64,000 nucleotides of DNA from JAHFUA01 sp963733935. Lineage in GTDB: Bacteria > Acidobacteriota > Terriglobia > Terriglobales > Acidobacteriaceae. Shown here piece after piece: positions 1-8,462 of this stretch. Numbering within the stretch: position 1 is the stretch's first letter; the number at the start of each line of letters is the position of its first letter. The translations under genes and the position numbers were made by a program. The stretch is from positions 124,001 to 188,000 of the forward strand of contig CAVTEQ010000006.1 of assembly GCA_963733935.1 (NCBI GenBank), in the 5' to 3' direction. The notes beneath the pieces are model-generated. The model was not told where the DNA came from. It made no database searches and saw nothing but the letters and a program-made list of their open reading frames with translations.

Positions 1-1
1 T

Positions 2-61
2 GAAATTATCTACAACGATCTAAGCGGGAAGAAGACGGGCGTACTTTTGAAGCACAATTAA
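2..61 (+). CDS. C-terminal end of an unidentified protein (partial)
   Basis: From base 2 one frame stays open for 19 codons to a TAA at 59-61 and reads EIIYNDLSGKKTGVLLKHN. The mixed polar composition looks like a genuine C-terminus, and the frame ends just before an intergenic repeat, as expected for the tail of a gene entering from the left. The product cannot be identified from 19 residues, and chance readthrough is possible. Confidence 0.35.
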   Translation, partial: EIIYNDLSGKKTGVLLKHN

Positions 62-67
62 AAAAAC

Positions 68-138
68 CAGCCACGGATTCACACGGATCTTCACGGATCA
101 TGTTGCGATCCGTGTTCAATCCGTGAAAATCTGTGGCG
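68..138. repeat. inverted-repeat intergenic element, CACGGAT family (copy 1)
   Basis: The left half repeats CCACGGAT/ACACGGAT/TCACGGAT and the right half carries the complementary ATCCGTG words, closing on a CTGTGGCG edge, so the whole folds back on itself. A clear relative lies at 26212-26288 and a CGCGGAT variant at 26730-26835. It lies between the partial gene and the 3' end of gatB, where it could act as a convergent terminator, but no U-run follows the stem. Confidence 0.7.
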
Positions 139-141
139 TTT

Positions 142-1614
142 TTACCCCGCCAGTTTCTTTTCCAGCAGCTCATTCACCAGCGCCGGATTGGCCTGACCCT
201 TGGTCTTCTTCATCACCTGTCCGACGAAGAAGGCTTTCAGCGTGGTCTTGCCGGCGCGATACTGCTCGACCTGTTTCGGATTCTCCGCCAGCGCCTCGCC
301 GATGGCCTTCTCGATGGCGCCCGCATCGCTCTGCTGCGGCTTCTCTTTCTCGTACACCTCGGGAAAATCCTGGTTGCGCTCGAAGCTAAGATCGTAGAGC
401 TCTTTGAGCTGTTTCCCGGTGATCGCGCCCGCTTCCACCAGGTCCGCCGACATGGCCACGCCCTTCATGGAAATCGGCGACTGCTCAAGCTCCAAGCCCT
501 TAGCCTTAAGCCGTCCTGCAAGCTCGCTCTGCACCAGATTGGCCACGCGCTTGGGATTCTTGGCCGCTTTGGCCGCCGCTTCGAACTGCGCGGCGAGCGA
601 ACGTGTTGCGGTCAGGACGTGCGCATCGTACTCGGTGATTCCATACTGCTCGACGAAGCGCTTGCGCATGGCTTCGGGAAGCTCGGGCAGCTCGCGCCGA
701 ATCTTCGCCTGCCACTCTGCGTCGACCACCAGCGGCAGCAGATCGGGTTCGGGGAAGTAGCGATAGTCGTGCGCGTGCTCCTTGCTGCGCATGCCGTAGG
801 TCTTGCCTTCGGCGGCGTTGTAGAGGCGCGTCTCCTGCACGATCTTGCCGCCCGATTCGAGCACGCCGATCTGCCGCTCGATCTCGTACTCCAGCGCCTG
901 CCGGATGAAACGAAACGAGTTGACGTTCTTGACCTCGGTCTTGGTGCCGAACTCCTTCTGCCCGCGCGGACGCACGCTCACGTTGGCATCGCAGCGCAAC
1001 GAGCCTTCTTCCATGTTGCAGTCGCTCACGCCGGTAAACAGAATGATCTCTTTCAGGCGAGTCAGGTATTCGTGGGCTTCATCCGGCGACGCGATCTCGG
1101 GCTCGCTCACAATCTCAATCAGCGGCACGCCGCAGCGGTTCAGGTCGAGATAAGTCTTGTCGGCGGAATCGGCAAAGCCGTCGTGCAGGCTCTTGCCCGC
1201 GTCTTCCTCGAGGTGCACGCGGGTGATGCCGATACGCTTGGCAGCGCCGTTCGTCTGGATGTCGATCCAGCCGTGCTCGGCCAGCGGCTTGTCGTACTGC
1301 GAGATCTGGTAGCCCTTGGGCAGGTCGGGATAAAAGTAGTTCTTGCGCGCGAAGATAGAGGTCTCGCGAATCTCGCAGTTCAGCGCCATGGCGGCGCGCA
1401 CCGCGAACTCCACCGCCTCGCGGTTCAGCACCGGCAGCGAACCGGGAAGGCCAAGGCAGACCGGGCAGACGTTCGTGTTGGGCTGCGCTCCGAAGGCGGC
1501 GGAGCACGAGCAGAAGATCTTCGTCCGGGTCAGCATTTGGACGTGGACCTCGAGCCCGATTACAGGTTCGTATTTGGCGCGCGCGCCGACCGCAGATTCC
1601 GACGTGGTTGCCAT
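142..1614 (-). CDS. gatB: Asp-tRNA(Asn)/Glu-tRNA(Gln) amidotransferase subunit B
   Basis: GatB is the tRNA-binding kinase subunit of the GatCAB amidotransferase, which converts misacylated Glu-tRNA(Gln) and/or Asp-tRNA(Asn) to the amidated form in the cytoplasm. The 490-residue length is normal. The N-terminal PET112 signature YEPVIGLEVHVQ lies near residues 15-26, followed by the paired cysteines FCSCS and CPVCLG that bind zinc in this family. The C-terminus is the YqeY-like helical tail (KTTLKAFFVGQVMKKTKG) that contacts the tRNA elbow. gatA and gatC are not in the window, so the subunits are dispersed. The ATG at 1614 opens directly onto the conserved N-terminus. Confidence 0.97.
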   Translation of the reverse strand: MATTSESAVGARAKYEPVIGLEVHVQMLTRTKIFCSCSAAFGAQPNTNVCPVCLGLPGSLPVLNREAVEFAVRAAMALNCEIRETSIFARKNYFYPDLPKGYQISQYDKPLAEHGWIDIQTNGAAKRIGITRVHLEEDAGKSLHDGFADSADKTYLDLNRCGVPLIEIVSEPEIASPDEAHEYLTRLKEIILFTGVSDCNMEEGSLRCDANVSVRPRGQKEFGTKTEVKNVNSFRFIRQALEYEIERQIGVLESGGKIVQETRLYNAAEGKTYGMRSKEHAHDYRYFPEPDLLPLVVDAEWQAKIRRELPELPEAMRKRFVEQYGITEYDAHVLTATRSLAAQFEAAAKAAKNPKRVANLVQSELAGRLKAKGLELEQSPISMKGVAMSADLVEAGAITGKQLKELYDLSFERNQDFPEVYEKEKPQQSDAGAIEKAIGEALAENPKQVEQYRAGKTTLKAFFVGQVMKKTKGQANPALVNELLEKKLAG

Positions 1615-1635
1615 AAAAGCTGATTATAGAAGACA

Positions 1636-1675
1636 GGCGAGCTTCGCTCGCCCGCCCAGCCGGGGGCGGCTGGGC
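1636..1675. repeat. two tandem short-loop hairpins
   Basis: GGCGAGC-TTC-GCTCGCC (1636-1652) is followed at once by GCCCAGCCG-GGGG-CGGCTGGGC (1654-1675). Both are perfect stems with loops of three or four bases. They lie between the start of gatB and the end of the FkbM gene, both on the minus strand. A similar pair sits at 7243-7282. They may end transcription of the upstream gene, but no U-tract is present. Confidence 0.6.
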
Positions 1676-1689
1676 CTACGTGATTCTAG

Positions 1690-2661
1690 TCAACCCATGA
1701 GAACACCGTGGTGCGCGCCCGGCCGTGACAGTCGGCGCCCAAGCCTCCCGAGCTTCGCGGCGATCCGCAGCCAGGTCGAGTGACCGTGCAGTTCGTCAAT
1801 GTACTGCCTGCGGAGATTGGTCAACGCCGCACACTCAATGTCCGAGATTGCTCCCGCGCCTTGCTGGAGCACGAAATCCCACGCCTCAAGGGCGTAGTCG
1901 TGGAAGCCCAGCAGGCCGGCGAGGACGCAGAGTTTCAACACGCGCTCTTTGCCGGTACTGCCGGCAAATGGCGGTAGTCCCGCAAGAATAGAGGCGTCTC
2001 CCCACAGGAGCTGTCCGCGGGTGAGCAGGTCATGCGCCATCGCGGCGCGGCGATAGCGATTGCGCGACAGGTCGAAGAGCACGAAGCCGAAGCCGCGCAG
2101 GTATTCGTCGACTGCGCCGAACAACGGCTGGCCTTCGTAGATGGCCGAGAACTCGACTTCAATTTGCAGTCCAGCCACGCTGCTCGCGAGGAAGCGGTCG
2201 GCGCCGGTGAGAATCTCGAGCTCACTTCCCTGGGTGTCAAGCTCGAGAAAATCAGCGCTGCTCACGCCCGCGCCGGGCAGAAAGTTATTCAGCGAGACCG
2301 TCTCCACCGTGCGCTGCTCGATTACTTCGACCTGCCGGGCACAATCGGTGAACTGTCCGAAGAAGCCCGCGTTGGGTTTGAGCAGAGAGGAACAGGCGGG
2401 CTCCCGCGTCACATACAGGGTGCGAGTTTCCTCGCGCACTCCTACTGCCGCCTGGTAGTAGGTGTGTCCTGGAGGAGGGTTGCGGGAGAGGCGCGCATAC
2501 GCCTCCGGATCCGGCTCGAAACCCAAGAAGCGGGCCCTGGGCAAAGCTGCAGTCAGGCGATTGCGCGCTTCCCCGCGCGCCCCGCACATCACGTAGACGA
2601 TCTCAGGGACCAGCTCGGCCAGCGCCGACAGGCTGCCAAAAGCTCTCGCATCGATGGACAT
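1690..2661 (-). CDS. FkbM family methyltransferase
   Basis: This 323-residue protein has the FkbM fold: a SAM-binding start (residues around 40-55, FLGFEPDPEAYARL) and the family motif FLELDTQGSELEIL near residue 140, where the ELD acidic pair is typical. FkbM enzymes O-methylate sugars or polyketides. In an envelope-rich region a surface polysaccharide is a plausible substrate, but nothing fixes it. The C-terminal 100 residues go beyond the methyltransferase core and are not recognised. The ATG at 2661 has no clear competitor. It stands alone between two intergenic gaps. Confidence 0.8.
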   Translation of the reverse strand: MSIDARAFGSLSALAELVPEIVYVMCGARGEARNRLTAALPRARFLGFEPDPEAYARLSRNPPPGHTYYQAAVGVREETRTLYVTREPACSSLLKPNAGFFGQFTDCARQVEVIEQRTVETVSLNNFLPGAGVSSADFLELDTQGSELEILTGADRFLASSVAGLQIEVEFSAIYEGQPLFGAVDEYLRGFGFVLFDLSRNRYRRAAMAHDLLTRGQLLWGDASILAGLPPFAGSTGKERVLKLCVLAGLLGFHDYALEAWDFVLQQGAGAISDIECAALTNLRRQYIDELHGHSTWLRIAAKLGRLGRRLSRPGAHHGVLMG

Positions 2662-2751
2662 GAAGAAAGCAGGATATCAATACCGGCGCTGAGAGACATC
2701 AGGCGTGTCTCTCCATCAAGGATTGCAGAACGGGGCCCGACCTTCAGGAGG

Positions 2752-4107
2752 TTATGGCGTAATCCGCGATGCCACCAGCTTGTAACGACCGGAAACAGAA
2801 TCGAAGAGCAGCAGCCCGCGCACGTGCAGCGGAGTTCCCAGAACGATGGTGCTCAGCCCTTTCAACTCGGTGCTCGACTGCAAGATGAAATCGATGCTGG
2901 TGACACCGGTCAGCAGTTGGAGCGCGGAGTCCCCCGTGGCGGGCAAGGTCAGGGTGTACTGATTCCCGGTCTGCGAGTTGGGTGTTCCACTCAGGGTCTG
3001 AAGGTTAAGCTTTATCTGAGCGACGACGGCGCCGAAGGTGCTGGTGGTACGGACTTCCACCCTTTGCCCTACAGCCAGATTTGCGAAAGACGAAAACGCC
3101 GGCGTGAACGGCAGCCCGCTGAGGCTGGCTTCGTCACTGGGCAGGATAAATGTAGTCGTGCTATCCGCATTGACGGTAAGCAGCGTTCCCGGCACGGGCG
3201 CTCCTGAGCCAGCGGAATTCTGTACGGCAACGATGAAGCTATTGGGCGTGGAGCCGGATCCCGCGGTACGGCTCACCACCACGCCTTCCGCCTCCAGTTG
3301 GATCCCGACCTCGGCTTCCACTTTGCTGGCCAGCAGCGTGTTGTTGCTCTCAAACGCCGCATTCACTTCCACGATGTTGCCCACCGCCAGGCCGGCGAAA
3401 CTGCTCACGCCCGCGAATTGAGTATTGCTATCGACCACGATGGTAAGCGCCGTTGCCACCTGGTTCACCGCCAGCACAAACGAATTACTGCCCAGGCTGG
3501 TAATCACGCCCGTCGGGCCGTGCACACCGCCGTTGCCTTCTTCTTGTTGGCTAGCGGCGGGAACGGTGCTGGCGCTGGCCGTCATCGTCGGCGTAAAGCC
3601 GCTGCTGGTAAGCGACACGATCGATTGCGCCAGATTAAGGTCCAGGTTCAGTGCCACGGGGGTGGTTCCCACCACCAGGTTTGGGCTGAAGGTAACTGAA
3701 ACGTTGAATGTGCCGGTGAAAGTGGTGGTCGCGGTCTGCCTCGACAGATTTACGTATGTTGCCGTGACGCCCGACATGCTCACGGTCGCTCCCGTGTAAG
3801 TGCCCGGGGGAACTGTGACCTGCGAAAGCGGCTGCGCTGTTGCTTGCAGGTGGGAGACTTCCACCGTGGTGGCGGCGGGCAGAACTCCGGCCGTCGCGCC
3901 CGTGCTGCTGGTCAGGACGATGCTGTTGATCGTGAGTTGGAAGGAAAGCACCTGGTCGGCGGGCGCATCGCTCAGGCTCACCTGCAGGGCGGTTTCAGAG
4001 CCCCCGACCTGGCGCGAGCTGGTGCTACTTCCGGCGCCGCATCCGGCCTGGCTGATGATTGCGAAGGACAGAAGTAACACAAGGAAAGGACTTAGAATTG
4101 CTCTCAC
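2752..4107 (-). CDS. exported lipoprotein with DUF4382 and DUF5666-like domains
   Basis: The 451-residue product begins with a lipoprotein signal peptide (hydrophobic residues 4-20, lipobox ending in C23) and is probably anchored in the periplasm or outer membrane. Residues about 40-180 resemble DUF4382: a beta-rich domain with LQVSLSDAPADQVLSFQLTI and a threonine-rich strand region. Residues about 195-450 contain repeated OB-like segments (SFVLAV, FAGLAVGNIVEVNA, FANLAVGQRVEVRT) typical of DUF5666. The repeated segments suggest two or three tandem units. Such proteins are common in Acidobacteriota and have no established function. The composition, low in charge and rich in Thr/Ser/Val, fits an extracytoplasmic beta protein. 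Confidence 0.75.
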   Translation of the reverse strand: MRAILSPFLVLLLSFAIISQAGCGAGSSTSSRQVGGSETALQVSLSDAPADQVLSFQLTINSIVLTSSTGATAGVLPAATTVEVSHLQATAQPLSQVTVPPGTYTGATVSMSGVTATYVNLSRQTATTTFTGTFNVSVTFSPNLVVGTTPVALNLDLNLAQSIVSLTSSGFTPTMTASASTVPAASQQEEGNGGVHGPTGVITSLGSNSFVLAVNQVATALTIVVDSNTQFAGVSSFAGLAVGNIVEVNAAFESNNTLLASKVEAEVGIQLEAEGVVVSRTAGSGSTPNSFIVAVQNSAGSGAPVPGTLLTVNADSTTTFILPSDEASLSGLPFTPAFSSFANLAVGQRVEVRTTSTFGAVVAQIKLNLQTLSGTPNSQTGNQYTLTLPATGDSALQLLTGVTSIDFILQSSTELKGLSTIVLGTPLHVRGLLLFDSVSGRYKLVASRITP

Positions 4108-4219
4108 AACCCGTACGTTAGCACAGCGGGATTACGCCGGAGGTGCGCTTTCAAGCACCAGCAAAACCGGAAGGCCATGTCGGGAGTTGGTCCTTTGGAT
4201 ACCCATTTCTGTTGCAGCC

Positions 4220-4873
4220 TTACTTCGCCGGCTCCCGGTATCTCTCGAGCGAAATGTCGAAGAAGATCAGCTCCTGGCCCTGGCCGTTACGCAGACCGCT
4301 GATGTAAAGGTGAGCCCCCGCCAGCGGGTCGTCGATGCCCTCCACATCAAAGAACAGAAAACCGGCCTGGGTGGCATGCGCCTCCACGGCCTTGGCGGCG
4401 AAGCGGGAATCCTGGACTTCTTGTGCCTCTTCCTTTTTCACGCTGGCGTGAACCTTTTTTCGCGGAAAGGGCAACGGACTGGCGGACGGCTGGTCACCCT
4501 TCATGGGCTGGTGCGCGATGCGGCGATAGATGTCGTCCTCGGTGGCGGGGTGCAGCTTCACCCGCCTGGCTGTGACCAGCTCCACTTGCATGTCGGTCAA
4601 AGCGACCGGCTGACCGGCGTCATTGGTAATGATCAGGAGCACCGGCAGCAGGTCTTCTTCCTTGTACTTGATGCGGAAGACGGGCTGGGTCTTCTCGGCG
4701 CGGTCATAAGGATCAGCCGCTACCGTGACCTTTTCCTTCCCGTTGGTGTCGTGCGCAGGATAGGTCTTCGCGTCGGCGGCCTTGGGCATGACGAAGCCCT
4801 CTTTAGCCGCCACGCGCTGACAACAAAATGCAATTACGACCACGAGGATGATTGTCGTGATGCGTCGCCACAT
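4220..4873 (-). CDS. exported protein of unknown function
   Basis: I choose the ATG at 4873, which begins MWRRITTIILVVVIAFC, a clear signal sequence; an upstream in-frame codon at 4915 would bury it. The mature part has no recognised domain. It contains PVLLIITNDAGQPVALTDM, a strand pattern like an immunoglobulin-type fold that often precedes a surface interaction site, and ends with a beta-rich tail (HLYISGLRNGQGQELIFFDI). It is transcribed away from waaA. Function unknown. Confidence 0.6.
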   Translation of the reverse strand: MWRRITTIILVVVIAFCCQRVAAKEGFVMPKAADAKTYPAHDTNGKEKVTVAADPYDRAEKTQPVFRIKYKEEDLLPVLLIITNDAGQPVALTDMQVELVTARRVKLHPATEDDIYRRIAHQPMKGDQPSASPLPFPRKKVHASVKKEEAQEVQDSRFAAKAVEAHATQAGFLFFDVEGIDDPLAGAHLYISGLRNGQGQELIFFDISLERYREPAK

Positions 4874-4912
4874 GTTCTCGATTATCGCCCGGTTGGGCGC
4901 CTCCGTCCAAGC

Positions 4913-4973
4913 CAATGACGCAATGAATCAATGGCTCAATGAATCAATCCTGGAGTGGCTCAATTTACAATCA
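4913..4973. repeat. stutter element (AATGAATCAATGGCTC words)
   Basis: The words CAATGA, AATCAATGG and GGCTCAAT recur in CAATGACGCAATGAATC / AATGGCTCAATGAATC / AATCCTGGAGTGGCTCAAT immediately upstream of waaA. This is one of about ten intergenic sites in the window where a locus-specific short word is repeated imperfectly (see findings). It ends a few bases before the waaA start codon. Confidence 0.5.
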
Positions 4974-4979
4974 CCTCGC

Positions 4980-6269
4980 ATGTATCTCCTATATAACTTG
5001 CTGCTGGGGCTCGCGGTAATTGCCGCCGCGCCCTGGTGGCTGGCGCGCATGCTCACCCAGGGAAAATATCGCGCCGGGCTGGGTGAACGCCTGGGGAGGG
5101 TACCGGCGCGGCTGGGCCCCGCCGCAGGCTGCATATGGATACACGCGGTTTCGGTTGGAGAAGTGTTGGCGGTCAGCGGATTGGCCAGCGGATTGCGCGA
5201 GCGGTTCCCGGACCGCCGCGTGCTGATCTCCACCACCACCGCAACCGGACAGAAGCTGGCGCGCGAACGCTTCGGGCAGGACAACGTCTTTTATTATCCG
5301 CTGGATTTCGGATTCGCCATCCTGCCTTACTTGCGGGCCCTGCGGCCGGCCCTGATTGTGCTGGCGGAAAGCGAGTTCTGGCCGAATTTCCTGCGGCTGG
5401 CACAGGGCAGCGGAGCCCGCGTTGCGGTTGTAAACGCTCGCATCTCAGATCGTTCCCTGCCACGCTATCTGCGGCTGCGCGCCTTGTGGCGACGCGTGCT
5501 GTGCCATATCGACCTGCTCCTGGCGCAGAGCCAGGAAGATGCGCGCCGTCTCACGTCGATCGGGGCGCCGGCGGATCGCGTTGGCGTGGGAGGAAATCTG
5601 AAGTTTGACGTTGCTCCTCCGGGAACGCTGCCGGCGATCGAGATGCTGCGCCGCCTTCTGCGGCCGGCAGAAGCCGTCATCGTGTGCGGCAGCACGGCGG
5701 AGGACGAAGAGATCATCGTGCTGCGGGCATTCTCGGCGGTGCTTGAAAGACATCCGCGGGCGGCGCTAATCCTGGCGCCACGGCACCCGCAGCGCTTCGA
5801 GGCTGTCGCCGGGCTGATAGCCGCATCTGGCCTGAAGTTCTGGCGGCGATCCCAACTTGCCGGAAACGAATCGCTCTGTGGATCTGTGCTCCTGCTCGAC
5901 AGCATCGGCGAACTGGCCGCGCTCTATTCGCTGGCATCGATCGCCTTCGTGGGGGGCAGCCTGGTTCCGCGCGGAGGCCACAACATCCTCGAGCCGGCGC
6001 AGTTCGGAGTGGCCACGCTGGTCGGGCCGCATACAGAAAACTTCCGCGATATCGTCCGCATCTTCGAGCAGAAGGGCGCGGTAAGAGTTGTGAGCGCCGA
6101 GCGCTTTGGCGGCGAACTACTGCGGCTGCTCGACGATCCCGGCGCTCGCCAGGAGCTTGGGCAGCGCGCAGCGGACGTGGTGCGCGAGCAGCGCGGCGCG
6201 ACCGGCCGCACCCTCGATGAACTCGAACTAAACTGCTGGCGACGGCCGCCTCGCGCCGAGGCGCGATGA
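4980..6269 (+). CDS. waaA: 3-deoxy-D-manno-octulosonic acid (Kdo) transferase
   Basis: WaaA (KdtA) transfers Kdo from CMP-Kdo to lipid A precursor at the inner face of the cytoplasmic membrane. I start at the ATG at 4980 (MYLLYNLLLGLAVI), which gives the usual N-terminal membrane anchor and 429 residues, a normal length. The family signatures are visible: WIHAVSVGEVLA near residues 50-62, STTTATGQKLA, FYYPLDF, ESEFWPNFL, and the C-terminal nucleotide-sugar site GGSLVPRGGHNILEPAQFG. It heads a same-strand envelope cluster with lpxK and the heptose genes. Its TGA overlaps an ATG at 6266 in another frame. Confidence 0.95.
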   Translation: MYLLYNLLLGLAVIAAAPWWLARMLTQGKYRAGLGERLGRVPARLGPAAGCIWIHAVSVGEVLAVSGLASGLRERFPDRRVLISTTTATGQKLARERFGQDNVFYYPLDFGFAILPYLRALRPALIVLAESEFWPNFLRLAQGSGARVAVVNARISDRSLPRYLRLRALWRRVLCHIDLLLAQSQEDARRLTSIGAPADRVGVGGNLKFDVAPPGTLPAIEMLRRLLRPAEAVIVCGSTAEDEEIIVLRAFSAVLERHPRAALILAPRHPQRFEAVAGLIAASGLKFWRRSQLAGNESLCGSVLLLDSIGELAALYSLASIAFVGGSLVPRGGHNILEPAQFGVATLVGPHTENFRDIVRIFEQKGAVRVVSAERFGGELLRLLDDPGARQELGQRAADVVREQRGATGRTLDELELNCWRRPPRAEAR

Positions 6270-6326
6270 GCCCGCCGGAGCACGGTCACGACATGAGCAT
6301 CGTCGTCGATCCTGTTTGGCGCGGCG

Positions 6327-7241
6327 GTGAGCGCGCGCAATGCTCTGTACCGCCGCGGCGTGCTGCCGTCCCGTCGCCTCGAACGGCCGGTGATCAGCGT
6401 CGGCAACTTGTCCGTCGGTGGGTCGGGAAAGACGCCGTTCGTGCTTTTACTGGGCGATCTGCTGAAGCAGCGTGGCATCGCCTTTGACGTGCTCTCGCGC
6501 GGCTACGGTCGCCGGACGCGAGGAGTTGCGGTCGTCGATCCCGGGGGAATTTCCCGCGACTTCGGCGACGAGCCATTGCTGATCGCCCGCAAGCTGCAAG
6601 TTCCGGTGATCGTTGGCGAGGAGCGCTTCGCCGCCGGGCGTCTCGCGGAAGAGCGATTTTCCTCACGCCTGCACCTGCTCGACGACGGCTTCCAGCACCG
6701 TGCTCTCGCGCGAGACTTCGACATCGTGCTGGTGACGCCCGAGGACGCGCACGACCGCCTGCTGCCCGCCGGCCGCCTGCGCGAACCGCTTTCGGCGCTC
6801 GCCCGCGCCGACGCCGTGGTGCTCACCGGCGGCGCTCCAGAAGACATGTTCCCGCTCGATGGCAAGCTGGTCTGGCGCGTGCACCGCACCATCGTGCCCG
6901 GTGATCTCCCGGCCCACCCTCTGGCCTTCTGCGCGATCGCTCGCCCCCACAACTTCTTCGTGCAACTGCGAAATGCGGGCGTCGATTTGGCCGCCGAAGC
7001 CAGCTTCCGCGATCACTATCAGTACACCGAAACAGATGTGCGCGAACTGATGGCCGCAGCCGCCAAGTCCGAAGCCGACGGCTTCGTCACCACGGAAAAG
7101 GATGCGGTCAACCTGGGCGGCTACTTCTCGTCTCTGAAGCCCCTGGCGGTCGTGCCGGTGAGGATGGAGCTGGCGGACGCGCAGCGCGCAATCGACACAA
7201 TGTTCGGAACCATCGGTCGGCGACGCGGAGCACCAGTGTAG
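6327..7241 (+). CDS. lpxK: tetraacyldisaccharide 4'-kinase (LpxK), 5' end probably frameshifted
   Basis: LpxK phosphorylates the 4' position of the lipid A disaccharide at the inner membrane. The P-loop VGNLSVGGSGKTPFV, SRGYGRR, DDGFQHRAL and the C-terminal FVTTEKDAVNL motif are all present. The frame opens with GTG at 6327 (VSARNALYRRGVL). However, the family's N-terminal helix continues upstream in the same frame as ILFGAA before a TGA at 6294. Removing one base near 6299 would join it to the ATG at 6293 and give MSSSSILFGAAVSARNALY, 315 residues in all. The start is therefore uncertain: either GTG 6327 or a frameshifted ATG 6293. Confidence 0.92.
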   Translation: MSARNALYRRGVLPSRRLERPVISVGNLSVGGSGKTPFVLLLGDLLKQRGIAFDVLSRGYGRRTRGVAVVDPGGISRDFGDEPLLIARKLQVPVIVGEERFAAGRLAEERFSSRLHLLDDGFQHRALARDFDIVLVTPEDAHDRLLPAGRLREPLSALARADAVVLTGGAPEDMFPLDGKLVWRVHRTIVPGDLPAHPLAFCAIARPHNFFVQLRNAGVDLAAEASFRDHYQYTETDVRELMAAAAKSEADGFVTTEKDAVNLGGYFSSLKPLAVVPVRMELADAQRAIDTMFGTIGRRRGAPV

Positions 7242-7242
7242 C

Positions 7243-7282
7243 GCCGGCGTCTCGCCGGCTGTCGTGAGGGCGTCCCGCCCTC
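7243..7282. repeat. two tandem 7-bp hairpins after lpxK
   Basis: GCCGGCG-TCT-CGCCGGC (7243-7259) and GAGGGCG-TCC-CGCCCTC (7266-7282) are perfect stems with three-base loops directly after the lpxK stop. They resemble the pair at 1636-1675 in layout. They may protect the upstream mRNA 3' end or end transcription; there is no U-run. Confidence 0.6.
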
Positions 7283-7343
7283 GCCCTGCCCAACCATCCG
7301 GCTACCGCGCTCCCGCCGCGCATGAGAGAATCATTCGTCCCTC

Positions 7344-8363
7344 ATGCACAAGCTCACCAAGCACGCTGAGCGCCTGCTCCGCATCGTGGAATCCTTCCCC
7401 AAGATCACCGTGACCGTGCTCGCCGATCTGGTAGCCGACGAGTTCATCTTCGGCGAAATCTCGCGCGTATCGCGGGAGGCCCCGGTGCTGATCCTCAAGC
7501 ACCGCGAGCGCATGATCGTGCCCGGAGGCGGCGCCAATGCGGTGTACAACCTGGCTGACCTGGGCGTCACCGTGCTGCCGGTGGGGGTGGTTGGCGACGA
7601 CGAGCCCGGCCGCGCGCTGCTCGATTGCTTCCGCAGGAAGAAGATCGCGCTCAGCGGCATCCTCAAGCTGAAGGGGCATACGACGGTCACGAAGACCCGC
7701 ATCCAGGCCGGACACACGCACACCCAGCGCCAGCAAGTGGTGCGCGTGGACCGCGAGTCGGCGGAGTTACCCGACGCCGAGGTGCGGCGTCGGCTGGCGG
7801 CGCTGGCCCGCGAGTATGCCGAAGCCTCGGACGCGCTGCTGATCTCCGATTACGGCTACGGCGCGGCCACGCCGGAAATGCTCACCGCCGTGCGGGTCAA
7901 GCGCGCGCTCGACGGAATTCCCATCACCTTGGATTCCCGCCATCGGCTGCTGGCGTACTCGGGCGTTACCGCCGCCACTCCGAATCAGCCCGAAGTGGAA
8001 GAACTCCTCAACACCCAAATTGGCAATGACGGCGAACGCTTGCGCTCGGCCGGCAAGACGCTATTGCAGCGCATGAAGCTGGGCTCGTTGCTGATCACCC
8101 GCGGGCGCCACGGGATGATGGCCTTCGAGCGCGGCCGCAAGCCGGTCGAGATTCCCATCTACGGCAGCGACCAGGTAGTGGACGTCACCGGCGCAGGCGA
8201 CACCGTGATTGCGGCCTTCACCGCGTCGCTGGCTGCCGGCGCTTCGACCGAAGAGGCGGCGCGGATCGCCAACTACGCCGGCGGCATCGTGGTGATGAAA
8301 CGCGGAACGGCCACGGTGAGCCGCGACGAGCTGGCGAAAGCAATCCACGAGGGCGGCGGCTAG
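7344..8363 (+). CDS. rfaE1: D-glycero-beta-D-manno-heptose 7-phosphate kinase (RfaE domain I)
   Basis: This PfkB-family sugar kinase (339 residues) phosphorylates heptose 7-phosphate at C1 in ADP-heptose synthesis. Residues 15-50 form the substrate-binding start (VLADLVADEFIFGEISRVSREAP), GGGANAVYNLADLG is the PfkB N-terminal signature, and DVTGAGDTVIAAF near residue 285 carries the catalytic Asp and anion hole. In enterobacteria this domain is fused to the adenylyltransferase as HldE; here the two are separate genes 99 bases apart. The ATG at 7344 fits the family N-terminus. Confidence 0.93.
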   Translation: MHKLTKHAERLLRIVESFPKITVTVLADLVADEFIFGEISRVSREAPVLILKHRERMIVPGGGANAVYNLADLGVTVLPVGVVGDDEPGRALLDCFRRKKIALSGILKLKGHTTVTKTRIQAGHTHTQRQQVVRVDRESAELPDAEVRRRLAALAREYAEASDALLISDYGYGAATPEMLTAVRVKRALDGIPITLDSRHRLLAYSGVTAATPNQPEVEELLNTQIGNDGERLRSAGKTLLQRMKLGSLLITRGRHGMMAFERGRKPVEIPIYGSDQVVDVTGAGDTVIAAFTASLAAGASTEEAARIANYAGGIVVMKRGTATVSRDELAKAIHEGGG

Positions 8364-8371
8364 TACGCGAG

Positions 8372-8447
8372 GAAAAGCAGGTCCTTCGCTGCGCTCAGGA
8401 TGACAATGTTTCTGGTGGAATCCCTCCATGTCTCCGTGCCTCCGTGG
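8372..8447. repeat. intergenic repeat pair (GGTCCTTCGCTGCGCTCAGG word and CTCCGTGCCTCCGTGG word)
   Basis: The spacer between rfaE1 and rfaE2 contains AGGTCCTTCGCTGCGCTCAG followed by CATGTCTCCGTGCCTCCGTGG. The second word is the reverse complement of the CCACGGAGGCACGGAGACA type that also occurs, in the other orientation, at 18303-18327 and 19105-19129. No gene is seen in this gap. Confidence 0.55.
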
Positions 8448-8462
8448 TAAAACTGGACACGA

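Noticed and set aside
133..1623. Long plus-strand open frame opposite gatB
   Set aside because: It is the antisense shadow of a GC-rich gene; the minus-strand GatB match is complete and the shadow has no domain.
2032..3207. 391-residue plus-strand frame
   Set aside because: It spans the FkbM gene and the lipoprotein gene in antisense and has no domain.
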